Assembly (NCBI RefSeq): GCF_000484635.1
Contig: NZ_AXVM01000003.1
Span: 124,001 to 188,000 of the forward strand
Source of the DNA: Comamonas badia DSM 17552
Lineage (GTDB): Bacteria > Pseudomonadota > Gammaproteobacteria > Burkholderiales > Burkholderiaceae_C
Reading direction: 5' to 3'
Length of the DNA stretch: 64,000 nucleotides
Below, piece by piece: positions 1 to 7,677 of this stretch; within the stretch, counting starts at the first letter, position 1; every line of letters begins with the position of its first letter. The notes below the pieces were generated by a model. That model saw only the letters and a list, made by a program, of their open reading frames with translations, was not told the DNA's origin and made no database searches. The translations under genes were made by a program, and so were the position numbers.

Positions 1-1
1 C

Positions 2-784
2 TGGCTGCGCGACCACGCCCCGCAGGCGCGGCTGTACGCCGAGATGGCGGGCGTGAACAGCGTCATCATCGATTCCACCGACCAGTACGCCGCGATGCTG
101 AACAACCTGGCGTTCACGCTCACGCTCTACAGCGGCCAGATGTGCACCACCACGCAGACGATTTACGTGCCCAGGGACGGCATCGCCACCGATGAAGGGC
201 ACAAGCGCTTTGAACAAGTGGGGCAAGACCTGGCGGCTGCCGTGGACAAGCTGCTGAGCAACCCCAAGGTCGCCACCGCCGTGCTCGGCGCGGTCTGCGC
301 GCCCGAGACCGTGGAGCGCATAGTCGCCGCGAGCAGCAAGGGCCAGCTGCTGCTGGCCTCACGCACTCTCGATAATCCCGAGTACCCCAAGGCGCGCATC
401 CACACCCCGGCCATCGTCGCCCTCACGCAGGCCGACCGCGCCACCTGGGGCAGCGAGTGCTTTGGCCCCGTCTCCTTCGTCGTCGCCACCGACTCGCGCG
501 AAGCCTCGCTGCAGCAGGCCGAAGCCACCACCCGCGAGCAGGGCGCGCTGACGCTGGGCGTGTATTCCACCGACCGCGCGGTGATCGACCGCACCGTGCA
601 GCTCAGCCTGCGCGCCCGCGTGGCGCTCTCGATCAACCTCACGCAGGGCGTGTACGTGAACCAGTCGGCCGGTTTCTCCGACTACCACGCCACCGGCGGC
701 AACCCGGCGGCGACCACCAGCTACACCACGCTGGCCTTCGTCGCCGATCGCTTCGTGGTGGTGCAGCGGCGCGAGCATGTGTGA
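2..784 (+). CDS. paaN: PaaN, phenylacetate-degradation aldehyde dehydrogenase (3' part)
   Basis: The frame is open from the window edge to a TGA at 784, so only the C-terminal ~260 residues are seen; the start lies outside. The sequence matches the C-terminal half of PaaN-type aldehyde dehydrogenases of phenylacetate catabolism. The catalytic cysteine lies in the stretch SGQMCTTTQTIYV and the aldehyde dehydrogenase motif ECFGPV follows about 110 residues later. In the family these proteins oxidise or process the semialdehyde formed after ring opening of phenylacetyl-CoA epoxide. The other paa genes would be upstream of the window. The family call is firm; the distinction between the PaaN and PaaZ type rests on overall similarity to the Burkholderiales PaaN form. 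Confidence 0.85.
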   Translation, partial: WLRDHAPQARLYAEMAGVNSVIIDSTDQYAAMLNNLAFTLTLYSGQMCTTTQTIYVPRDGIATDEGHKRFEQVGQDLAAAVDKLLSNPKVATAVLGAVCAPETVERIVAASSKGQLLLASRTLDNPEYPKARIHTPAIVALTQADRATWGSECFGPVSFVVATDSREASLQQAEATTREQGALTLGVYSTDRAVIDRTVQLSLRARVALSINLTQGVYVNQSAGFSDYHATGGNPAATTSYTTLAFVADRFVVVQRREHV

Positions 785-807
785 ACACACGGGAATATAG
801 TCATTCA

Positions 808-827
808 CGGCTGAAGCCGCTCCTACA
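808..827. repeat. REP-like short palindromic repeat
   Basis: This short element in the paaN 3' gap reads CGGCTGAAGCCGCTCCTACA. Its first 12 bases form a small hairpin (CGGCT-GA-AGCCG). The sequence closely resembles REP elements common in gammaproteobacteria and also seen in some Burkholderiales. Only one copy is visible here, so repeat status rests on that resemblance. Confidence 0.4.
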
Positions 828-911
828 ATGGGTGTAATGCTATTTTTGTAGAAGTTGGTTAGCCACGAAAGCTGCGACTTTGGCGTCGTGCGCTTCCAGC
901 AGCTGCCAGCC

Positions 912-1241
912 TCAGACATGCGCCGGTGTTTTGCCTTGCGCACGCCGGGCAGTTTGGCTTTTGGGTTTTGTGACCGTGATGGTCGGCGCCATGCCGGCCG
1001 CCGCCGCCATATCCATCAGCGCATCGAGCGAGAACAGATTGACCTTGCCGCGCACCAGGTCGGAGATGCGCGGCTGCGTCACGCCGAAGAGCTCTGCCGC
1101 CTGCGCCTGCGTGATGCCTTGCTGGCGGATGGCTTCGGTCAGCGCCATCATCAGGCCGGAGCGGGCACTCATGCTGGCAGCCTGCTGCGGCGTGTCTTCG
1201 ATGGCATCCCATACGCTGGCGAATCGTTGTGCACTTGTCAT
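912..1241 (-). CDS. XRE-family helix-turn-helix regulator (HigA-like)
   Basis: A 109-residue protein with an N-terminal tail (MTSAQRFASVWDAIED) followed by a helix-turn-helix of the XRE type (ALTEAIRQQGITQAQAAELF, then GVTQPRISDLVRGK). The C-terminus is basic. The start is ATG at 1241, 17 bases after the stop of the BrnA gene and on the same strand, so it is probably the third gene of the brnTA operon. HTH proteins of this size are usually antitoxins or autoregulators, and no dedicated toxin partner is adjacent. It may be an orphan HigA-type antitoxin or an extra repressor for the BrnTA pair. Its function is inferred from the fold and position only. Confidence 0.75.
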   Translation of the reverse strand: MTSAQRFASVWDAIEDTPQQAASMSARSGLMMALTEAIRQQGITQAQAAELFGVTQPRISDLVRGKVNLFSLDALMDMAAAAGMAPTITVTKPKSQTARRAQGKTPAHV

Positions 1242-1258
1242 GAGGCAGGCACTTTCAC

Positions 1259-1486
1259 TCAGGCGCTTGCCTTGGGCCAACCGATTTCAATCTTGCGGTG
1301 CTGCGCCACACAGTCGCGCAGGTAGAGATTGATCAGGCTCTGGTAAGGCACACCCGACTCTGCGGCCATGGCCTTGAAGTATTCGACCACGTCGCCCGAG
1401 AGCCGCATGGAAACCGGCGTCTTCAGCCGCGATGCGTAGGGGTTGCGGCGCGATTTCATTTTGGAAAGATCGTATTCAGCCTTCAT
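1259..1486 (-). CDS. brnA: BrnA-type antitoxin
   Basis: A 75-residue protein with the C-terminal BrnA pattern: TPVSMRLSGDVVEYFKAMA, a beta strand plus ribbon-helix-helix, then YQSLINLYLRDCV. BrnA antitoxins bind and neutralise the BrnT ribonuclease and repress their own operon through the ribbon-helix-helix fold. The start was set at ATG 1486 (MKAEYDLSK) because a purine-rich CAGGAGCG site lies just upstream and the spacing to brnT is then only one base. The longer frame to 1567 lies wholly inside brnT and is unlikely to be used. Confidence 0.85.
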   Translation of the reverse strand: MKAEYDLSKMKSRRNPYASRLKTPVSMRLSGDVVEYFKAMAAESGVPYQSLINLYLRDCVAQHRKIEIGWPKASA

Positions 1487-1487
1487 A

Positions 1488-1769
1488 TCACGCTCCTGGG
1501 TAAAGCTGGCGCTCACGTGCCGTGGCACGGCGCGCCGAGATGATGCGCAGCACGTCGCCATCTTCACGCTCGCAGTGGCAGACGATCAAGAGCCTGGCCA
1601 TTGCGCTCAGGCCCAGCATCAGGAATCGATCTTCATCGCTGGAGTGCGCCTCATCAAAAAATTGCACGGCAAATTCGTCGTAGAAAACCGACTGCGCCTC
1701 TTCGAAAGAAACGCCGTGCTTTTTGAGGTTGGCGGCTGCCTTGGATGGGTCCCATTCAAAACGAATCAC
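1488..1769 (-). CDS. brnT: BrnT-type ribonuclease toxin
   Basis: A 93-residue protein that opens with IRFEWDPSKAAANLKKHGVSF, the classic BrnT signature, and ends with RIISARRATARERQLY, also conserved in the family. BrnT is a small RelE-like RNase that blocks translation until bound by BrnA. The start is GTG at 1769. No Shine-Dalgarno sequence precedes it, and the predicted transcription start falls at or next to the GTG, so the mRNA may be leaderless. The stop is followed at once by the brnA start, as in other brnTA operons. Confidence 0.88.
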   Translation of the reverse strand: MIRFEWDPSKAAANLKKHGVSFEEAQSVFYDEFAVQFFDEAHSSDEDRFLMLGLSAMARLLIVCHCEREDGDVLRIISARRATARERQLYPGA

Positions 1770-1803
1770 CCATACATTGTATGGATGGGTGATGCGAAAT
1801 CAA
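1767..1803 (-). promoter_or_regulatory. brnT promoter with overlapping palindromic operator
   Basis: Reading the minus strand, TTGATT (1803-1798) and TACAAT (1781-1776) are separated by 16 bases, a good sigma70-type promoter. An inverted repeat covers 1767-1791: the arms CACCCAT and ATGGGTG with inner CAT/ATG, giving 11-base arms with one mismatch around a 3-base centre. It spans the -10 box and the GTG start codon, the position expected for BrnA (or XRE) autorepression. Confidence 0.6.
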
Positions 1804-1809
1804 GCTCAG

Positions 1810-4800
1810 CTACCCCCGCCAGGCCTGCCCCCCATCCGCCAGCGCCACCGGCTGCGCGCGGCCCAGGGCTTCGAGGGTGGCAAGCAGCGTGGGCAGGCCC
1901 TTCTTCCAGGCGCCGCGCCCCTTGAAGGCGGCTTCGATCGCGGCCAGCGGCAGCGGGGCTTTGCTGCTGGCCAGCAGGGCGGCGACGGCGCGCACCTGTT
2001 CGGGCAGCGTAGCGGGCCAGGGCAAGGCGGGTTTTTGCTCTTGTTTTAATAGTGAAATTTCACCATTCAAATCGGCTTTTAACGCTTGCCCATACTGCGC
2101 GAGCAGCTCCTGGGATTGAGGCAATTTTTGTGGATTCTGGAACGCCGGGCGCAGCCAGCGGACGTGCCCCTGCGCCTCTTCCTGCGCGCGGCGGGTGTTG
2201 AGCTGCACCAGGTGCTGCAGCACGGCATCGGTGCTGGTATCCGAAGGCAGGCCGTAGGCGGCGAGCACGGCGGCGTCGAGTTCGTCGTGCAGCTCGCGCA
2301 GCACGCCGACCAGGCCCTGGGTGTGGAGGGCCTTTTCCTTGGCGGAGAGCGCGCGGCCTTCGCGCAGCGCGGCGAGCACGTTGTACAGGCCGGTGAGGGT
2401 CACTTCCTGCTCCTTCCCCTTTGGGGAGAGCGCCCCTTCTTGCTCACTCCCCTCTCGGGGGAGCGCCTCTTCTGACTCCCTCCCCCTCTGGGGGAGGGCA
2501 GGGGTGGGGGCGTGCGGCGATGCATCAGGCACCGCGCCCATGGATGCGCACCAAGCCCCCATCCCGGCCTTCCCCCAAAGGGGGAAGGAGTCGTGGCCCA
2601 GCACGCGCTTGCGGTGCGCGTCGATTTTTTCGGCCAGCTCGGCGATGGTGGCGTGCAGCGACGGCGTCAGGCCGGTGTCTTCGCCGGGGAAGGGGAAGGT
2701 TTCGAAGCAGGTGGTTTTGACGTAAACCGGGCGATCTTCCAGTGTGCTGCCAGCCGCCATCGCCCAAACGATGTGCAACTGGCTGGAGAGCACGCCGAGC
2801 GCAAAGGCATCGTCGAGCGCGATGGCGACGAGTTTGTTGTCCGGCAGGATGCTGGCGTCCAGAAATTGGAAGGTGCGGTGCTTGGCGGTTTCGACGATGG
2901 CGATGTAGCGGGGCAAGTGGGCGAGTTGCTGGCGCAGCTTTGGATTTGTTTCGCCAAACAGCCACCAGTTCTTGCGGCGGCTTTCGCGGTTGTTCTGATC
3001 GCGCTCGGGTTTGACGCGCTCCAGCAGCCATTGGTAGGCGGCGGGGTAGCGGTCGCGCAGTTGCTCGCTGCTCAGGCCGAAGGCGTCGATGACCAGCACG
3101 CCGCGCGGTTTGTCGGTCAGGTCGCGGCCGTTGCGGTAGGGGCGGATCAAGGGCGGCTGGCCCCCACCCCCGCCCTCCCCCGGCAGGGGAGGGAGTAAAG
3201 CCGCGGCTTCTTCGGGGGTGACGATGAAGCCTGCGCCAAACAGTTGCACGCCGCGGTTGCTCAGGTTCTGGTTGGCGCGCAGCGCCTGCGCCGCCGCCAC
3301 GTTGGCACCCACGCTCAGGTCGGCGTGGATCAGGCCGGTTTGCGCGCTCAGCGTCACCGCCATTTCACCGTGCTCGCCCGCCACTTCGTCGGTCACGCTG
3401 AGCAATTCGCCTTCGCCACTGCCGCTGGCCAATACCGTCATCGCAATGCGCACGGCCGCGCCGTTGGCGCTGTCCACCCAGGGGTGGTCGGGGATGGCTA
3501 TGGCCAGATGCGTGTCCGCAGCCAGCGCCGCCTGCACCACACGGCGATTGAAGGTCTGGCGCAGGCTGTTGGTGGTGATCAGGCCCATGCGCTGCGCCTG
3601 GCCGCTGGCGACTTGCTCGGCCGCGTGCTGCCACCAGTGCATCACGAAGTCGGCGCTTTCGGGCACCTCTTTCCACACGCCGCGCAGCGCCTGCACATAG
3701 CCATCGCCCAGCGCGGCGCGCATGCTGGCCGCGCCGATGAAGGGCGGGTTGCCCACGATGAAATCCGCCTGCGGCCACTCGGCTTTGCGGGCGCCGATGT
3801 AGCGCCACTGCGGCAGTTGCGCGGCCTCGTCGGGCACGCGCTCGCCGGTCACGGGGTGGGTTTTGTACGTGACGCCATCCCAGCGGCTGAGCAGGCGTCC
3901 GGCATCGTCGTGGGCGGGCTCCACGCCGTCCCAGGCCAGCACCGCGTCGCGGTGTTCGATGTTGCCGTAGTTGTGGACGACAGGCTCGGCCACGCTGGCC
4001 AGGCCGCGCGTGCGCACATGCCACTGCAGCCAGCCTATCCACAGCACCAGTTCCGCCAGCGCGGCGGCGCGTTCGTTCAATTCGATGCCCAGCAACTGGC
4101 GCAGGGTGACGGTGTCGCCCTCCAGGCCCAGGCTGTCCTGCGCCTCGCCCAGCTCCTGCAACTGGTTGAGCACCTCGCCCTCCAGGCGCTTCAGGTGCTC
4201 CAGCGTCACGTACAGAAAGTTGGCGCTGCCGCAGGCCGGGTCAAGCACGCGCACCTGGCACAGGTGGTGGTGAAAGGCGCGCACCTGCGCACGGGCGGCG
4301 GCCATTTTTTCGTCGGCCGCCTTGCCCTGCAGAACGGCGGCTTCGTGCGCCAGCACCAGCGCGGCGGCGCGGGCGTTGCTCCACTCTGCGCGCAGCGGCT
4401 CGATGACGGTGGGCAGCACCAGGCGCTCGACATAGGCGCGCGGGGTGTAGTGGGCGCCCAGGGCGTGGCGCTCGGTGGGGTCGAGCGCACGCTCCAGCAG
4501 CGTGCCGAAGATGGCGGGCTCCACCTCGCGCCAGTTGGCGTGCGCGGCTTCGATGAGCAGGTCGATCTGCGCGGGGGTGAGCCGCAGGCTGTAGCCGTCC
4601 TGCCCCGCGCCCTTGAAGAGCTTGCCGTTGAAGCGCAGCAAGGGTTTGGCGAGTGCGACGGAAAAACCGCCGCGGTCCATGTCGGCCCACAGGGCCTGCA
4701 GCATCTGCCGCAGCGCGGCGGGGTCGTCGCGGTGGCGGCGCAGCAGGTCTTCAAATGCACCTTCGGGCAGCAGGCCGACGTCTTCGGCAAACATGGAAAA

Positions 4801-5583
4801 CAGGCAGCGGGTGAGGTAGGAGGCTACTTTTTCGGCGCGTTGGGGTGCTGCCCCCTCACCCCTGCCCTCTCCCCCACGGGGGAGAGGGAGTGAACTGCCG
4901 GTATTCGCTCCCTCTCCCTCTGGGAGAGGGCTGGGGTGAGGGCTGCTGGCGTCGCCACCCTCCAGCGATTTCGCCAGCCGCGCCAAGAGCTGCGCCACGC
5001 CGCGCGTGACCTGAGCGCTGATGCGCGCGGGGTTGAGGCTTTCGGGGTCTGTCCAGATGCGCTTGAGCCGCTCGCGCACGGCTTCATTCGCCAGATCGGC
5101 CAGGCGGATGCGGTGGCTGCGCGGGTCGGGGTAGGGCGTGTAGGTGGCGCCGCTGCGGCTGAATTCGGCGTACAGCTCAATCACGGTGCCCACATCCACC
5201 ACGATCAAAAACGGCGGGCGGCCTTCGCCCGCGGGCAGCGCGCGGGCGTAACCCTCGGCCTGGCTGCGGGCGCGCAGCAGGCCGTCGTCAAAGCCGCGGG
5301 TGGTGGCGGCGGCCTTGAGCTTTTTGGCCTCCAAAACGAAGTGCCCGCGCTTGTAGCAGTCGATGCGCCCGCTGCTGCTGCTGCCGTCGCCATGCGCGAA
5401 GGTGATCGGGCGCTCGAACATGTAGTCGAGTGCTTCGGTGGCGTGGGGCTTGTCCACGCCCAGCAGCGCGCACAGCTCCAGCGTGAAGCTCTGCGCGGTG
5501 GCCAGTTCACTCGCCGCGCTGCCCTGCCAGCGGGCGATGAAGGCGGCGGCTGATGCGTCAGCGGGGCTGGTTTCGGTGGTCAT
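1810..5583 (-). CDS. MmeI-like fused restriction endonuclease / adenine methyltransferase (type IIG)
   Basis: A 1257-residue protein. Near the N-terminus the residues D75...E85-A-K87 (RIDCYKRGHFVLEAKK) form a PD-(D/E)xK nuclease site. The methylase has motif I LDPACGSANFL near residue 447 and the catalytic NPPF motif (IVGNPPFIG) near residue 611, typical of gamma-type N6-adenine methyltransferases. A target-recognition region and C-terminal domain follow. MmeI-family enzymes combine cutting and methylation in one chain, so no separate restriction gene is needed. The sequence carries three low-complexity inserts, at about residues 213-243, 796-804 and 997-1058, which match palindromic DNA repeats. 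Whether the protein is still active is uncertain. It sits between two toxin-antitoxin-like modules. Confidence 0.85.
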   Translation of the reverse strand: MTTETSPADASAAAFIARWQGSAASELATAQSFTLELCALLGVDKPHATEALDYMFERPITFAHGDGSSSSGRIDCYKRGHFVLEAKKLKAAATTRGFDDGLLRARSQAEGYARALPAGEGRPPFLIVVDVGTVIELYAEFSRSGATYTPYPDPRSHRIRLADLANEAVRERLKRIWTDPESLNPARISAQVTRGVAQLLARLAKSLEGGDASSPHPSPLPEGEGANTGSSLPLPRGGEGRGEGAAPQRAEKVASYLTRCLFSMFAEDVGLLPEGAFEDLLRRHRDDPAALRQMLQALWADMDRGGFSVALAKPLLRFNGKLFKGAGQDGYSLRLTPAQIDLLIEAAHANWREVEPAIFGTLLERALDPTERHALGAHYTPRAYVERLVLPTVIEPLRAEWSNARAAALVLAHEAAVLQGKAADEKMAAARAQVRAFHHHLCQVRVLDPACGSANFLYVTLEHLKRLEGEVLNQLQELGEAQDSLGLEGDTVTLRQLLGIELNERAAALAELVLWIGWLQWHVRTRGLASVAEPVVHNYGNIEHRDAVLAWDGVEPAHDDAGRLLSRWDGVTYKTHPVTGERVPDEAAQLPQWRYIGARKAEWPQADFIVGNPPFIGAASMRAALGDGYVQALRGVWKEVPESADFVMHWWQHAAEQVASGQAQRMGLITTNSLRQTFNRRVVQAALAADTHLAIAIPDHPWVDSANGAAVRIAMTVLASGSGEGELLSVTDEVAGEHGEMAVTLSAQTGLIHADLSVGANVAAAQALRANQNLSNRGVQLFGAGFIVTPEEAAALLPPLPGEGGGGGQPPLIRPYRNGRDLTDKPRGVLVIDAFGLSSEQLRDRYPAAYQWLLERVKPERDQNNRESRRKNWWLFGETNPKLRQQLAHLPRYIAIVETAKHRTFQFLDASILPDNKLVAIALDDAFALGVLSSQLHIVWAMAAGSTLEDRPVYVKTTCFETFPFPGEDTGLTPSLHATIAELAEKIDAHRKRVLGHDSFPLWGKAGMGAWCASMGAVPDASPHAPTPALPQRGRESEEALPREGSEQEGALSPKGKEQEVTLTGLYNVLAALREGRALSAKEKALHTQGLVGVLRELHDELDAAVLAAYGLPSDTSTDAVLQHLVQLNTRRAQEEAQGHVRWLRPAFQNPQKLPQSQELLAQYGQALKADLNGEISLLKQEQKPALPWPATLPEQVRAVAALLASSKAPLPLAAIEAAFKGRGAWKKGLPTLLATLEALGRAQPVALADGGQAWRG
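2062..2112. repeat. Degenerate ~55-bp repeat inside the MmeI-like gene
   Basis: ATTCAAATCGGCTTTTAACG, CTTGCCCATACTGCG and CGAGCAGCTCCTGGG. Match to the repeat family is weaker than for the other copies. It is in frame and encodes part of the C-terminal region. Confidence 0.4.
2409..2590. repeat. Palindromic C/G-rich repeat block inside the MmeI-like gene (largest)
   Basis: Several adjacent imperfect inverted repeats lie here, built from CTCCCTCCCC- and GGGGGAGGG-like arms with short centres (for example 2411-2430, 2445-2465, 2477-2509 and 2553-2590). They resemble the interspersed repeats in many proteobacteria that encode HPSPLPEGEG-like peptides. The block stays in frame with the host gene and adds about 60 residues near its C-terminus. 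Confidence 0.7.
3169..3195. repeat. Palindromic repeat inside the MmeI-like gene (short copy)
   Basis: A short copy of the same family, with CCCTCCCCCGG and CAGGGGAGGGAG arms, encoding PPLPGEGGGGG in the host protein at about residues 796-804. It is in frame. Confidence 0.55.
4852..4942. repeat. Palindromic repeat inside the MmeI-like gene (paired copy)
   Basis: Two repeat units face each other. The left one has CCCTCACCCCTGCCCTCTCC with its own GGGGGAGAGGG arm; the right one has CCCTCTCC and ends GGCTGGGGTGAGGG. The outer arms CCCTCACCCC and GGGGTGAGGG are complementary, so the whole 91 bp can fold into a cruciform. It is in frame and encodes an insert of about 30 residues containing HPSPLPEGEG and GGEGRGEG. 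Confidence 0.7.
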
Positions 5584-5639
5584 GAAAGGGGATGATAGAG
5601 ACGCCGGTTGCCCTGCCTTGTCCTACACTGCATCGCACC

Positions 5640-5948
5640 ATGAACCACGCCGCCGCCCCCACTGCCCGAGACCTTGAAGCCGCGCTGCTGCAGCGCTGCG
5701 CCGCGGTCGTGCAGGGGCAGACCGCGCCTGCCGCCGACCAGCGCGAGGCCAATGTGTTTCGGCTGGCCGCGATGCTGGTGCGTCCACGCTTTCCAGCGGC
5801 CTCGGCACAACTGTGGCAAGCCAGCGAACGCTACTTCGCCGCCCACCCCGGCGACAGGCTGGAAGCGGCCGAACTGGTGCGGCGGGGCTGGGTGCTGGGC
5901 CTGCCGCGCTGGCGCGACCTGCTCGATCAGCAACTTGGCCGGGGCTGA
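5640..5948 (+). CDS. Small alpha-helical protein paired with a nucleotidyltransferase
   Basis: A 102-residue protein predicted largely helical and acidic/aromatic at the C-terminus (RGWVLGLPRWRDLLDQQLG). No firm family was recognised. The start was chosen at ATG 5640 (MNHAAAPTARDLEAALLQRC); the longer frame from 5592 reaches toward the divergent MmeI-like gene. Its stop is 4 bases before the ATG of the next gene, so the two are almost certainly co-translated. The pairing with a nucleotidyltransferase-fold protein suggests the antitoxin or partner of a two-gene module, but this is inference. Confidence 0.65.
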   Translation: MNHAAAPTARDLEAALLQRCAAVVQGQTAPAADQREANVFRLAAMLVRPRFPAASAQLWQASERYFAAHPGDRLEAAELVRRGWVLGLPRWRDLLDQQLGRG

Positions 5949-5952
5949 TGCG

Positions 5953-6540
5953 ATGCCAGGCAGTCTGCCATTGCATACGGACACGGCTTTGGCACGGGGT
6001 TTGCGCGAGCTGCTGCGGCAACTGCAAGAGCGGCTTGCATTGCACAGCCCGCTGAACGTCTATCTCGCTGGGGGCATGGCCGTGCACCTGTATACCGCCA
6101 GTCGCGTCACCACCGACGTGGATGCCGAGTTCGGCGCGCGCGTGCTGCTGCCCAGTGATCTGGCGGTAGAAGTCGTGCTGGACGATGGCGCGCCGCAGGT
6201 GGTTTATCTGGATACCAACTACAACGCGAGCTTTGCCCTGATGCACGAAGACTATCTGGCCGATGCCTTGCCGGTGGATTTGGGGCTGGAGCAGATACGC
6301 CTGCATGTCCTCGCGCCCGTGGATCTGGCCGTGAGCAAGATCGCCCGACTGGCGGACAACGACCGGGAGGACATCTGCGCGCTGGTGCAGCTTGGTCTGA
6401 CGAATGCCGATGCGATCGAGCAGCGCGCAACGCAGGCGACGGCAGGCTATGTCGGCAGCATGGCGATGCTGCAGTTGAATCTGCGCGATGCCGTCGCCCT
6501 GGCGCGCCGGACACAGACAAGCCCGCCGCGCGGACGATGA
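5953..6540 (+). CDS. Nucleotidyltransferase-fold protein (DUF6036 / AbiEii-like)
   Basis: A 195-residue protein with the nucleotidyltransferase core VYLAGGMAVHLYTASRVTTD followed by VDAEF: a GG motif, then a conserved R, T and two aspartates, the layout seen in AbiEii-like and DUF6036 proteins. Toxins of this fold transfer nucleotides to tRNA or other targets. A helical C-terminal half follows (DLAVSKIARLADNDREDICAL), also typical, with the SKIARL.D.D.ED stretch conserved in these families. ATG 5953 gives a start 4 bases after the upstream partner's stop. Toxin activity is inferred from the family, not shown. Confidence 0.7.
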   Translation: MPGSLPLHTDTALARGLRELLRQLQERLALHSPLNVYLAGGMAVHLYTASRVTTDVDAEFGARVLLPSDLAVEVVLDDGAPQVVYLDTNYNASFALMHEDYLADALPVDLGLEQIRLHVLAPVDLAVSKIARLADNDREDICALVQLGLTNADAIEQRATQATAGYVGSMAMLQLNLRDAVALARRTQTSPPRGR

Positions 6541-6579
6541 CATTCACGGCCAGCGGACACTGGGCGACAATCGCCCGCC

Positions 6580-7677
6580 ATGAACGCCTTCGCCCCCCTC
6601 GCCAACGACCGCTTCCTGCGCGCCTGCCGCCGCCAGGCGACCGACACCACCCCCATCTGGCTGATGCGCCAGGCCGGGCGCTACCTGCCCGAGTACAAGG
6701 CCACGCGCGCCAGGGCGGGCAGCTTCATGGGGCTGGCCACGAACGTGGACTACGCCACCGAGGTGACGTTGCAGCCGCTGGAGCGTTTCCCGCTCGATGC
6801 CGCCATCTTGTTTTCCGACATCCTCACCGTGCCCGATGCGATGGGCCTGGGCCTGTCGTTTGCCGAGGGCGAAGGCCCGCGCTTTGCGCAGGTGGTGCGC
6901 GACGAGGCCGCCGTCAGCAAGCTGGCAGTGCCGGACATGGACAGGCTGCGCTATGTGTTCGACGCCGTCACCAGCATCCGCCGGGCGCTGAACGGCCGCG
7001 TGCCGCTGATCGGCTTCTCGGGCAGCCCCTGGACGCTGGCCTGCTACATGGTGGAGGGCAGGGGCAGCGACGACTACCGGCAGGTGAAGACGCTGATGTA
7101 CGCCCGCCCGGACCTGATGCACCGGCTGCTGGCGGTGAACGCCGACGCGGTGGCTGTCTATCTGAACGCGCAGATCGATGCCGGCGCGCAGGCCGTGATG
7201 GTCTTTGACAGCTGGGGCGGCGTGCTGGCCGATGGCTGCTTTCAGGACTTCAGCCTGGCCTATACGCGGCGCGTGCTGGCGCAATTGAAGCGCACCGGGG
7301 CGGATGGGCAGGACGTGCCGCGCATCGTCTTCACCAAGGGCGGCGGGCTGTGGCTCCCCGACATGGGGGCGCTCGATTGCGAGGTGCTGGGGCTGGATTG
7401 GACGGTGAACCTGGGCCGCGCCCGCGCGCTGGTGGGCGGCAGCAAGGCGCTGCAGGGCAATATCGACCCCAACGTGCTGTTTGCCCCGCCGGCCGCCATC
7501 GAGGCGCAGGCGCGCGCGGTGCTGGAGAGCTTTGGCCGGCCGCACACCGATGCGGCGGGCACCGGGCCCACGCACATTTTCAACCTCGGCCACGGCATCA
7601 GCCAGCACACGCCGCCCGAGCATGTGAGCGCGCTGGTGGAGGCGGTGCACGCGCACGGGAAACGCATGCGCGCATAG
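6580..7677 (+). CDS. hemE: Uroporphyrinogen decarboxylase
   Basis: A 365-residue protein of the usual length for HemE. It removes four carboxyl groups from uroporphyrinogen III to give coproporphyrinogen III in haem biosynthesis, in the cytosol. The signature stretch [20 protein letters not shown], with the substrate-binding arginines, is near the N-terminus, and [16 protein letters not shown] follows near residue 147. The catalytic aspartate region [13 protein letters not shown] is intact. It stands directly upstream of priA, an arrangement also found in other Burkholderiales, but a 343-bp gap separates them, so they may be transcribed separately. Confidence 0.97.
   Translation: MNAFAPLANDRFLRACRRQATDTTPIWLMRQAGRYLPEYKATRARAGSFMGLATNVDYATEVTLQPLERFPLDAAILFSDILTVPDAMGLGLSFAEGEGPRFAQVVRDEAAVSKLAVPDMDRLRYVFDAVTSIRRALNGRVPLIGFSGSPWTLACYMVEGRGSDDYRQVKTLMYARPDLMHRLLAVNADAVAVYLNAQIDAGAQAVMVFDSWGGVLADGCFQDFSLAYTRRVLAQLKRTGADGQDVPRIVFTKGGGLWLPDMGALDCEVLGLDWTVNLGRARALVGGSKALQGNIDPNVLFAPPAAIEAQARAVLESFGRPHTDAAGTGPTHIFNLGHGISQHTPPEHVSALVEAVHAHGKRMRA

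Noticed and set aside
3244-4893. A 549-codon plus-strand frame inside the MmeI-like gene
   Set aside because: It mirrors the methylase region, and the MmeI-like motifs on the other strand are unambiguous.
4852-4942. Could the C/G-rich repeats in the MmeI-like gene be CRISPR repeats?
   Set aside because: Units are adjacent inverted repeats of varied length without regular unique spacers, and the region is in frame with a protein.
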